Positions 7,990 to 14,451 of a DNA stretch of 14,451 bases are shown here, in pieces. The notes under the pieces are model-generated. The model had not been told where the DNA came from. It ran no database searches and saw nothing but the letters and a program-made list of their open reading frames with translations. The DNA comes from an uncultured Actinomyces sp. (GTDB lineage: Bacteria; Actinomycetota; Actinomycetes; Actinomycetales; Actinomycetaceae), in assembly GCA_900541895.1 (NCBI GenBank), contig UWSI01000040.1:1-14451 (forward strand). The letters are read 5' to 3'. Position 1 is the first letter of the stretch. The number at the start of each line of letters is the position of its first letter. Both the position numbers and the translations under genes were made by a program.

Positions 7990-9671
7990 GCCTTCGATTG
8001 TGGCATGTCCTGGCCAAGGAGCTCATAAGCATGTCGGCGCGCCGCCTCAGAGTGCGCATCCCCACTCATCATGCGCGCAAGCTCAGCAGCGCGTTCTTCA
8101 CCCCCAAGCACGCGGATCGAGGTTCGGCCATCCGACTTCTCGATGTAGAGATGATGATCGGCATAGGCAGCAACCTGCGCAAGGTGAGTCACGACAATGA
8201 CTTGATGATGATCAGCGAGCCGAGCAAGACGAGCGCCAACCTCCACTGCCGTTTTCCCGCCAATTCCAGAGTCAACCTCGTCAAAAATGAAGGTGACATC
8301 GCTGTCGGACTCCCCCAAAATCACCTCTAAAGCAAGCATGACGCGGGAGAGTTCGCCTCCTGAAGCACCCACGCCTAGGGGCCTCGGCGGTGCCTGCGGG
8401 TGTGGTTGGAGGAGCATCACAGGGTCTTCAAGACCATGAGACTGTGGGGTGTGTTTCTCCCAATCGACGCTAAAAGACGCATCAGGCATCGAAAGAGAGT
8501 GAAGTTCATGTGTCACCTTTGAACTGAGTTCTTCTGCCAATCGCCGGCGCGACTGAGCCAGCGCTTCACCAGCTACGAGCACCTGTGTTTGAGCTTTCTC
8601 AAGCTCCTTCTCCACAACCTCTGGACTGTCGTGTTGTGCAGTTAGTGCTTCAAGGCGTGAACGCGCATTCTTCTCCCACTCGAGAAGTGAGGGAATATCA
8701 CTTGCTCTTCCCTCCATGAGTTGACGTAGGGAGGAGCGGCGGGAGTGCAACGCCGCCAAGGCCTCGGGATCGGCTTCAACAGTTGAGAGGTAGTGTGCTA
8801 GATCATCACGGACACTGGCCAGTTCCATTGAGGACTGCTTAAAGCGCTGTCCGATAGAGGCAAGTGCATGGTCCACACGCGCCCCCATCCGAAGCGAATC
8901 AAGAGCGCGACCAATCAAATCGAGGATGCCATCGGTATCTTCATCTCCATCAAGGAACTCAACAGCAGTGCCAACATGACGGCGGAGATCTTCCGTGTTA
9001 GTCAGGCGCTGAATCTTTGAAAGGATCTCTTCTTCTTCGCCTTCTTGAGGCTTGAGAGAATCAAAAAGTGCCAACGCGCTCGAAAGCTCAGAAATCTCTT
9101 CCTGTCGCTCACTCGAAGAACGCCTCAGTTCACGCAAACGCGAGCTAAGATCGACGGCTTTCTTCCACGCCGCGCTGTACTCATTGATCAGATTCTGGTG
9201 TTCGTCTCCACCGTAGGAATCCAGAGCCTCTCGTTGAGCACTCGTCGAACGAAGACGAAGCTGATCTGATTGACCATGAATAGTGACAAGGGAACCAACG
9301 ATCCTCGAGAGAGCAGCAGCCGGCATCGCGCGTCCTCCGAGGGCAGCACGCGATCGTCCGTTTCTCGGAATTGTCCTCGAAACATATAGGAGGTCGTCAT
9401 CGAGCTGTGCGCCCATCTCTTCTAGTTCGTCGGCAAGAGTGCGCGGAACCGAAAAAACCCCGTCAACACTTCCACGATCAGAGGCATTTTCGTCGCTGCT
9501 TTGACGAACGATCTGGGGGTCGGCTCGTCCCCCTAAAAGCAAGTTAAGGGAAGTAAGAACCATAGTCTTGCCCGCACCTGTCTCCCCGGTCAGCACGGTA
9601 AAACGTGGAGCGAAATCGACATGAGAGCTTTCAATAACTCCCAGGTTCTCGATATCCAAAGACTCGATCAC
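7986..9671 (-). CDS. recN: DNA repair protein RecN
   Basis: SMC-like ATPase that acts in double-strand break repair by homologous recombination. From the chosen start the protein has 561 residues and the normal layout: Walker A GETGAGKT (29-36), a long helical/coiled-coil middle rich in Arg, Glu and Ser, the ABC signature GASGGELSR (about 435-443), Walker B FIFDEVDSG (about 461-469) and the VTHLAQVAAYAD motif. I chose GTG at 9671 because it gives the family start (M)IESLDIENLGVI and a four-base GTGA overlap with the NAD kinase stop; an ATG at 9698 would add nine atypical residues. No LexA-like box was seen, which fits its place inside an operon. Confidence 0.95.
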   Translation of the reverse strand: MIESLDIENLGVIESSHVDFAPRFTVLTGETGAGKTMVLTSLNLLLGGRADPQIVRQSSDENASDRGSVDGVFSVPRTLADELEEMGAQLDDDLLYVSRTIPRNGRSRAALGGRAMPAAALSRIVGSLVTIHGQSDQLRLRSTSAQREALDSYGGDEHQNLINEYSAAWKKAVDLSSRLRELRRSSSERQEEISELSSALALFDSLKPQEGEEEEILSKIQRLTNTEDLRRHVGTAVEFLDGDEDTDGILDLIGRALDSLRMGARVDHALASIGQRFKQSSMELASVRDDLAHYLSTVEADPEALAALHSRRSSLRQLMEGRASDIPSLLEWEKNARSRLEALTAQHDSPEVVEKELEKAQTQVLVAGEALAQSRRRLAEELSSKVTHELHSLSMPDASFSVDWEKHTPQSHGLEDPVMLLQPHPQAPPRPLGVGASGGELSRVMLALEVILGESDSDVTFIFDEVDSGIGGKTAVEVGARLARLADHHQVIVVTHLAQVAAYADHHLYIEKSDGRTSIRVLGGEERAAELARMMSGDAHSEAARRHAYELLGQDMPQSKA

Positions 9672-10525
9672 TTGGCGTTTCCTTCCGGGTTCCTCCATCC
9701 ACGGACAGGCAAGTTAAACTTCGTCACCAGACGCTCAGCGAAAGGAGTATGCTCCATTCGAACCAGGCGCACTGGATTTTGTGATACTCGTGCGACTACT
9801 GAGGTGCCGGCAGGTGCAATCGTTCGACGGAGGCCATCGCACCAGACTTCAGGAGCACTCCAATGCTCTTCATTAATCACAACTTCAATCGTCGACCCGG
9901 GACCCACAACGAGCGGTCGAGTGAAAAGCCCATGCGCCGCAATCGGAGAAATCACAACAGCTTCCGTATCGGGCCACACAACCGGACCACCGGCGGAGAA
10001 AGAATAGGCGGTCGACCCCGTGGGTGTCGCGAGGATCATTCCATCTGCACCATATGTTGAAACGTCCTGGCCATCGACTACCAATACAAGGTGTACAGGG
10101 TGGGCGGGATCGGTGTGCTTCACAACCGCATCATTAAGCGCCCAATCGGTGATGAGATTTTCACCGGGGAGTTTGATGGAAATATCCAAAGTTGAGCGTT
10201 TTTCCTCGTGGTACTCCCCCAGCGCAAGGCGATGCATCAGAGTGGGAATTGACTCCGGCGAGGCCTCGGCTAGGAAACCCATGTGGCCAGCATTGATCCC
10301 GAGCAGGGGAATATTGAAGCGACGAGCTGATTCAGCAGCCGCAAGGATGGTGCCATCTCCACCCATCGCTAGGACCAGATCAGGCCCATGATCATTGGGG
10401 AGGTTCTCTGCCTCATCTTCACCAATAACTTCAATTCCAAGTTGCGTGAGCTCACGCACTGCAACTTCAGTTGCGGCAATAGCAGCAGGGCGTTGAACGT
10501 GCCGAACCATGAGAATTCTTTTCAT
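9668..10525 (-). CDS. nadK: NAD kinase
   Basis: Phosphorylates NAD to NADP, the only known route to NADP in bacteria; actinobacterial enzymes can often also use polyphosphate. The 285 residues contain GGDGTI (55-60) with the catalytic Asp, GINAGHMGFL (77-86), the ND motif (WALNDAVVKH, 128-137, with Asp where many homologues have NE), and YGADGMILATPTGSTAYSFSAGGP (158-181). ATG start with GGAGAGGGG upstream, 14 bases after the tlyA stop. It overlaps recN by four bases at its end. The tlyA-nadK-recN order is widely conserved in Gram-positive bacteria. Confidence 0.96.
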   Translation of the reverse strand: MKRILMVRHVQRPAAIAATEVAVRELTQLGIEVIGEDEAENLPNDHGPDLVLAMGGDGTILAAAESARRFNIPLLGINAGHMGFLAEASPESIPTLMHRLALGEYHEEKRSTLDISIKLPGENLITDWALNDAVVKHTDPAHPVHLVLVVDGQDVSTYGADGMILATPTGSTAYSFSAGGPVVWPDTEAVVISPIAAHGLFTRPLVVGPGSTIEVVINEEHWSAPEVWCDGLRRTIAPAGTSVVARVSQNPVRLVRMEHTPFAERLVTKFNLPVRGWRNPEGNAK

Positions 10526-10539
10526 GAATACCCCTCTCC

Positions 10540-11391
10540 CTATGCATTCTTGTGCAAGTGAGTGCCAGCACCGCGTCCTGCAGGCCCCTCATCAATGGCT
10601 TTTTGAATCGATTCAGGGATCTGAGAATCCTCTAAGGCCTCAGGATGGTTTGCACGCATAGAAACAAAATACTCGACGTTCCCGGATGGACCCGGAAGCG
10701 GAGATGCTTGAACAGCGGCAATCCCCAAGCCGAGGCCTCGTGCGCAGTCGATCACCCGAGTAATAGTTTCGCGGTGATGGTCAAGGTTCCGCACGACCCC
10801 ACCGCTACCCAAACGATCTTTTCCAATCTCAAATTGTGGTTTGACCATTAAGAGGAAGTCAGCACCGGATGCGGCAACACTCACAAGGGCCGGAAGAACG
10901 AGTGTCAAAGAAATGAAGGAGAGATCCCCAACAACCAGCTCTGGGGCTGGGAGGATATCGCCTGCCTTCATTAGGCGCACATTGGTTCGATCCATAACTT
11001 CGACTCGCGGATCACTCTGAAGACGCCATGCCAGTTGTCCATAACCAACATCAACTGCGACAACGCTGGCTGCCCCCCGTCGAAGAAGCACGTCAGTAAA
11101 ACCGCCGGTAGATGCTCCTGCATCCATGCATCGACGCCCCTGAACAATCGGCGCGTGTTCACCCAATGCGTCCAAGGCACCCGCAAGCTTAAAAGCTCCA
11201 CGAGAGACATAATCGGGATCATCGCCCTGAGTAATCACCAATGCCTGGGCTGGATCCATTTGACGAGCAGGTTTTTCAACAACCTGCCCATCAAGAAGAA
11301 CCCGTCTCTGGGCAATGAGTTCTTGCGCATGAGAACGCGAACGGACCATCTTGCGCCGAACAAGCTCAGAATCGATACGCCGTAATTTCAT
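10540..11391 (-). CDS. tlyA: rRNA 2'-O-methyltransferase TlyA (hemolysin A family)
   Basis: S-adenosylmethionine-dependent methyltransferase which in mycobacteria modifies C1409 of 16S and C1920 of 23S rRNA; loss gives capreomycin resistance. Residues 1-55 are an S4 RNA-binding domain (MKLRRIDSELVRRKMVRSR...). The rest is an FtsJ-like fold with SAM-binding DAGASTGGFTD (90-100). The catalytic tetrad is visible as K68 (RGAFKLAG), D156 (VVGDLSFISL), K184 (LMVKPQFE) and E240 (GNVEYF). Length 283 is slightly longer than usual because of a C-terminal tail. The ATG overlaps the stop of the small upstream ORF by one base (TGATG). The old name hemolysin is probably misleading. Confidence 0.95.
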   Translation of the reverse strand: MKLRRIDSELVRRKMVRSRSHAQELIAQRRVLLDGQVVEKPARQMDPAQALVITQGDDPDYVSRGAFKLAGALDALGEHAPIVQGRRCMDAGASTGGFTDVLLRRGAASVVAVDVGYGQLAWRLQSDPRVEVMDRTNVRLMKAGDILPAPELVVGDLSFISLTLVLPALVSVAASGADFLLMVKPQFEIGKDRLGSGGVVRNLDHHRETITRVIDCARGLGLGIAAVQASPLPGPSGNVEYFVSMRANHPEALEDSQIPESIQKAIDEGPAGRGAGTHLHKNA

Positions 11392-11528
11392 CAGCTTAGG
11401 CGTCCTTCTAGTTCACCTCGAAGGCGCTGATCAAGCTGTCGAAGCAGTTCGATCTGCTGCGCGACGGGAAGCTCATCAAAGTTATCAGGCAATGATGAGC
11501 CGCCCGCCTCGCTTGCCTCTAAGGACAC
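11391..11528 (-). CDS. Small 45-residue protein between the phosphatase and tlyA
   Basis: A GTG-initiated ORF, two bases after the stop of the upstream phosphatase gene and overlapping the tlyA ATG by one base (TGATG). The protein begins MSLEASEAGGSSLPDNFDEL and continues with PVAQQIELLRQLDQRLRGELEGRLS, a strongly amphipathic, probably helical C-terminal half. A GGAGAGG motif lies 10 bases before the GTG, within the end of the upstream gene; an in-frame stop further upstream excludes a longer version with standard start codons. M. tuberculosis has a small gene (Rv1693) in the same place, so it is probably its counterpart; function is unknown. A short helix could serve protein-protein contact, but that is inference. 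Confidence 0.7.
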   Translation of the reverse strand: MSLEASEAGGSSLPDNFDELPVAQQIELLRQLDQRLRGELEGRLS

Positions 11529-11530
11529 GA

Positions 11531-14089
11531 TCAGTCGTCCTCTCCGTCAAGATCGCTGGTCTGAGCCAGAAGCTCTTGGAGGTCTTCTTCACCGGGGAGG
11601 AACTCTAGGGTTTCAGCCACGCCTGAGACATTCTCTTCGGGAATCACACCTTCTTCGGATTCCTCAACAGGCACATCGAGAGCTTCGAAGTAACCCGAAG
11701 GATCGTCATTAGGCACCACCGTCAAAGTCGGGCACACAATCTCAATCTCTGAGGGTGAATCCCAAGCAGCTGCTGCAAGAGCGCGGTAGGAGTCCATACT
11801 GATGACGGCTCCTTCTCGCAACTCAACATCGTCAAGGGTCAAGTGTCCATCACGACACAGGCGTGCAACCTGGGAAATACCGCAAGTCCACGTTCCGTCA
11901 GCATGGTGCTTGGGCGAAGGATGTTCTTCAAGTAGTCCGCGCATATCCAATGCGAGGTAGCTTGGACGCTGCCCACGGGGTGCACAAATCACTGCTCGGG
12001 CATCGTGAACGCCGGTGAGCACGTGGAGCGCAGGAATACCTGCGGCAACCGCGCCGAGGATATCAGTTTCAAGTCGGTCACCGACTGCGATCGGGTTTTG
12101 ACTGTCGATCAGTTCTGCGCCACGCTGGTAGATTCCAGGTTCCGGCTTACCCGCAGCAATCGGCCGCTTGCGAGTTGCATAGCTGACTGCGCGTACTAGT
12201 GCACCATTGCCCAGCGCGAATCCGCGCTCCTGTGGAAGCGTGGCATCCAAATTGGTTGCAAAGAACTGAGCACTGCGTTCCAAGGCAAAAGCAGCTTCAG
12301 TAAGCTGGGCCCAAGTAACCGAAGCATCAAAGCCCTGAACGACTGCTGCAGGCTGATCGTCTGCGCTCTCAACCAAGATATAACCGGCCTCGCGAAGTGC
12401 CTGACGCAGTCCCTCTCCACCGACAACGTAGACTGAGGCACCCTCATCAAGGTGTTCGCTCATCACTGCAATGACATCCATGGCAGAGGTCATGATGTCA
12501 GACGGCTGTGCCTTGAACCCAAGCTCATCAAGCTGAGCAGCAATCATTGCGGGGGTGCGTGAAGCGTTATTGGTGACAAAACCAATCTTCAGACCTGCTT
12601 CACGAGCCTCTTCGGCAGCCTGTGCCGCATGTTCGATTGGAAGCTTGCCCGCGTACGCAGTGCCATCCAAGTCCAGAAGGGCTGCATCGAAGTTGGTGTA
12701 CAGAGCACCCTTCGAGCCCTTGAGAGGTGAGCGACGATCATCTACATCAGCATCTGCAAAGAGGCCGACATCGACGATATCCGGGTCTTCTTCCTCTTCT
12801 GGGATTTCAGCCTCCACCTGAGCTGCTTCTTCTTCACGTCCGAGTTCACGAAGACGATCTGCCTTAACTGACATCAGACGGCGAAGGAATTCAGGATCTG
12901 CATCCGAGCCGAGTGTTGCGATCGCATCGTCAACGATGACAAGGCCAACTTCGTTTTGTCCCAGATCGGCGCGCGCACCCGAGGAAACAAGCACTAGTTC
13001 GACTTGTTCTGCAAGATCAAGCTGGGAGGTATCAGTCTGGTCGATAATTTCGATGGCTCGCTCAGGGCGTCCCAATCCGCGTTCGCAGTCTGCTTCAATG
13101 GCGCGCAAGGAAAGATCACCACGGAGGCGTCGCATAGCGCGAACCTCGCGCAGCGCTTCCTCGTAGTGGCCAGCGGCGTAAGCAGTAAGGGCCGAGGCCT
13201 CGCGAACAACATCGACACGCCCCGCGCGCGATGCTGCAGCTTTAGCGTGCTTGTATGCGAGCTCAGGATCGAGGTCGATCAGTTGGCCCGCCATCACAAG
13301 GTGGCGCGCAACGATATCGCGGTTGATTCCTGAAAGCGTGGACAGTGCGCGAAGCGCATCTTTATCAAGTTCTTCAGCAGAAACGCCTGCGGGAATCGTA
13401 GGTTCGTCACCATTGGGAGCGGTGTATTCGTCGCGCGAACGCGGCGCGCTCGAACGTTGGGTATCACGGAAATTACGTCCTCCGCGCTGATCACCGCGTT
13501 CATTACGGTCAAAACGACGATCCGAACGCTGACCATCACGACGATCACGAGAGAAACCACGCGAATCACGCGAATCACGATCAAAGCGGCCAGAACGCTC
13601 ACCGCCCTGGCGACGATCTCCATACTCAGAAGAACGGAAATCACGATCAGAACGCTCGAAACGACGTCCTCCGCGCTGATCACCGCGTTCATTACGGTCA
13701 AAACGACGATCCGAACGCTGACCATCACGACGATCACGAGAGAAACCACGCGAATCACGCGAATCACGATCAAAGCGGCCAGAACGCTCACCGCCCTGGC
13801 GACGATCTCCATACTCAGAAGAACGGAAATCACGATCAGAACGCTCGAAACGACGTCCTCCGCGCTGATCACCGCGTTCATTACGGTCAAAACGACGATC
13901 CGAACGCTGACCATCACGACGATCGTAACGATCTTCTCGGTTGCCCCCAGAAAAACCGTCGCGACCGTTACGGCGGTCTGAAGATTCAAAACGACGCGGC
14001 CCACGAGAGGAATCCCCGCGAGAGTACGAACCGTTGCCTCCACGGGAACCACGTCCACGACGCTGCGAGGAGTCAAACCTATCTGCCAC
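11531..14089 (-). CDS. Fusion protein: Arg/Asp-rich repeat tail, TPR-like region and NagD-type HAD phosphatase
   Basis: 852 residues from GTG 14089. Residues 1-220 are disordered and rich in Arg, Asp, Gly and Ser, with a 63-residue unit in 2.4 perfect copies (56-205). Residues about 238-430 are helical and TPR-like (AYAAGHYEEALREVRAMRRL), ending in an acidic linker. Residues about 465-740 form a HAD-IIA phosphatase: DLDGT with D473 and D475, T506 in FVTNN, K648 in AGKPEP, D671 and D676 in GDRLETD. A roughly 110-residue acidic tail follows. In M. tuberculosis the two latter parts appear as separate neighbours (Rv1691 and Rv1692, the latter a glycerol-3-phosphate phosphatase), so this looks like a fusion. 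A longer start at GTG 14122 adds 11 residues; 14089 has a better upstream purine-rich stretch (AAGAAAGTAGGA). The substrate is unknown. Confidence 0.88.
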   Translation of the reverse strand: MADRFDSSQRRGRGSRGGNGSYSRGDSSRGPRRFESSDRRNGRDGFSGGNREDRYDRRDGQRSDRRFDRNERGDQRGGRRFERSDRDFRSSEYGDRRQGGERSGRFDRDSRDSRGFSRDRRDGQRSDRRFDRNERGDQRGGRRFERSDRDFRSSEYGDRRQGGERSGRFDRDSRDSRGFSRDRRDGQRSDRRFDRNERGDQRGGRNFRDTQRSSAPRSRDEYTAPNGDEPTIPAGVSAEELDKDALRALSTLSGINRDIVARHLVMAGQLIDLDPELAYKHAKAAASRAGRVDVVREASALTAYAAGHYEEALREVRAMRRLRGDLSLRAIEADCERGLGRPERAIEIIDQTDTSQLDLAEQVELVLVSSGARADLGQNEVGLVIVDDAIATLGSDADPEFLRRLMSVKADRLRELGREEEAAQVEAEIPEEEEDPDIVDVGLFADADVDDRRSPLKGSKGALYTNFDAALLDLDGTAYAGKLPIEHAAQAAEEAREAGLKIGFVTNNASRTPAMIAAQLDELGFKAQPSDIMTSAMDVIAVMSEHLDEGASVYVVGGEGLRQALREAGYILVESADDQPAAVVQGFDASVTWAQLTEAAFALERSAQFFATNLDATLPQERGFALGNGALVRAVSYATRKRPIAAGKPEPGIYQRGAELIDSQNPIAVGDRLETDILGAVAAGIPALHVLTGVHDARAVICAPRGQRPSYLALDMRGLLEEHPSPKHHADGTWTCGISQVARLCRDGHLTLDDVELREGAVISMDSYRALAAAAWDSPSEIEIVCPTLTVVPNDDPSGYFEALDVPVEESEEGVIPEENVSGVAETLEFLPGEEDLQELLAQTSDLDGEDD
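13475..13924 (-). repeat. 189-bp perfect tandem repeat, 2.4 copies, inside the phosphatase fusion gene
   Basis: Copies start at 13475, 13664 and 13853 (partial, to 13924). By eye the two full copies are identical over all 189 bases and the third is identical over 72. The period is 63 codons, so the frame is kept. Each unit encodes RRDGQRSDRRFDRNERGDQR followed by GGRRFERSDRDFRSSEYGDR and RQGGERSGRFDRDSRDSRGFSRD. Identity also at third codon positions points to recent duplication or gene conversion rather than protein-level selection alone. Copy number may be wrong in short-read assemblies. Confidence 0.95.
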
Positions 14090-14451
14090 AATTCCTACTT
14101 TCTTGGGGTCCGATGACCGCACCTATCTTGAATTAAAACTATGAACCTAACCAGCATAGTGGGCTGTGCGAAATGAAGCTAGTGGGCATAAGGAGCTGTG
14201 GAAAAGCAACTCGTGTGGCTTTCATCGCTCAAGCGAAAAACCGACCGACACGAAGAGCAAGAAATATCTATGCGAGCCTGCGGGTTCAAGCTTAAAAGAA
14301 CGACCGCGTACGGTAGTCGCGTGTGTATGGATACGGGGTGGAGGACTGTTGTGTGTTGTGTTGTGTTTGCCTGGTAGGCGCGTGTGGGTGAAAGAGGGGG
14401 GGGTTTGGAACAGTGTTCCAACCCCCCCCTCTCTTTTGAAGAGTGTTGTGG
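14090..14451. other. Gene-free region upstream of the long operon
   Basis: No plausible gene was found on either strand; short open frames here lack coding character. It should hold the promoter for the minus-strand operon. A TATGCT on the minus strand at about 14154-14159 is a possible -10, about 65 bases before the GTG, but no -35 is convincing. The plus strand is GT-rich from about 14347 to 14368, and a very strong hairpin occupies 14393-14432. Confidence 0.6.
14393..14432. terminator. Strong G8/C8 stem-loop, probably a transcription terminator
   Basis: AGA and G8 (14393-14403), then TTTGGAAC (14404-14411), a three-base AGT loop (14412-14414), and GTTCCAA plus C8 plus TCT (14415-14432). 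About 18 base pairs form, with one bulged T. On the plus strand TTTT follows at 14434-14437; on the minus strand CTCTTTC follows, so it could work in either direction. On the minus strand it would end a transcript arriving from beyond the right edge, insulating the operon in this window. Confidence 0.6.

Noticed and set aside
13475..13924. Repeat considered as a CRISPR array
   Set aside because: The unit is 189 bases long, contiguous with no unique spacers, and lies in frame inside a coding region.
13294..14091. Long alternative frames across the 189-bp repeat, on both strands
   Set aside because: The period is divisible by three, so any frame open in one unit stays open in all. Products are low-complexity Val/Ile/Thr strings; the Arg/Asp frame continues into TPR and HAD domains and is the real one.
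14291..14319. Hairpin with TTCTTTT on the minus strand as a second terminator
   Set aside because: The stem is short and broken by unpaired bases, much weaker than the one at 14393-14432.

Overview
The window is a run of housekeeping and iron-sulfur genes from an actinobacterium, all read from the minus strand (right to left). Gene order (TPR/HAD phosphatase, small protein, tlyA, NAD kinase, recN, steA, steB, NUDIX) matches the Mycobacterium tuberculosis Rv1691-Rv1700 neighbourhood as I remember it, and the suf genes are in the actinobacterial order sufR-B-D-C-S. Moderate GC content and an SufB without intein fit a lower-GC actinomycete such as a member of Actinomycetaceae; the genus is a guess. 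No mobile element, CRISPR array, tRNA or rRNA gene was seen.

Right end (14090-14451): a gene-free stretch with a very strong G8/C8 hairpin at 14393-14432 and a GT-rich tract. It probably separates this operon from whatever lies beyond the edge.

Centre (14089 to 5231): one tightly packed operon. It starts with an 852-residue protein that joins an Arg/Asp/Gly-rich disordered N-terminus (built from a perfect 63-residue tandem repeat), a TPR-like helical region and a NagD-type HAD phosphatase. Next come a 45-codon ORF, tlyA (rRNA 2'-O-methyltransferase), NAD kinase, recN, steA and steB (cell separation) and an ADP-ribose pyrophosphatase-like NUDIX hydrolase. Neighbours overlap by 1 or 4 bases or lie 2-14 bases apart, so translational coupling is likely.

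Left (5230 to 1): a 137-base control region with a candidate SufR operator, then sufR, sufB, sufD, sufC and sufS. SufB, SufC and SufD form the Fe-S assembly scaffold, SufS supplies sulfur, and SufR is a cluster-sensing repressor. sufS meets an in-frame TGA at 10-12, before the part encoding the catalytic cysteine; this is either a real nonsense mutation or an error at a sequence end.

I found no clearly new system. The most unusual items are the repeat-bearing fusion protein, the unannotated-size small ORF, the sufS stop and the sufR control region.
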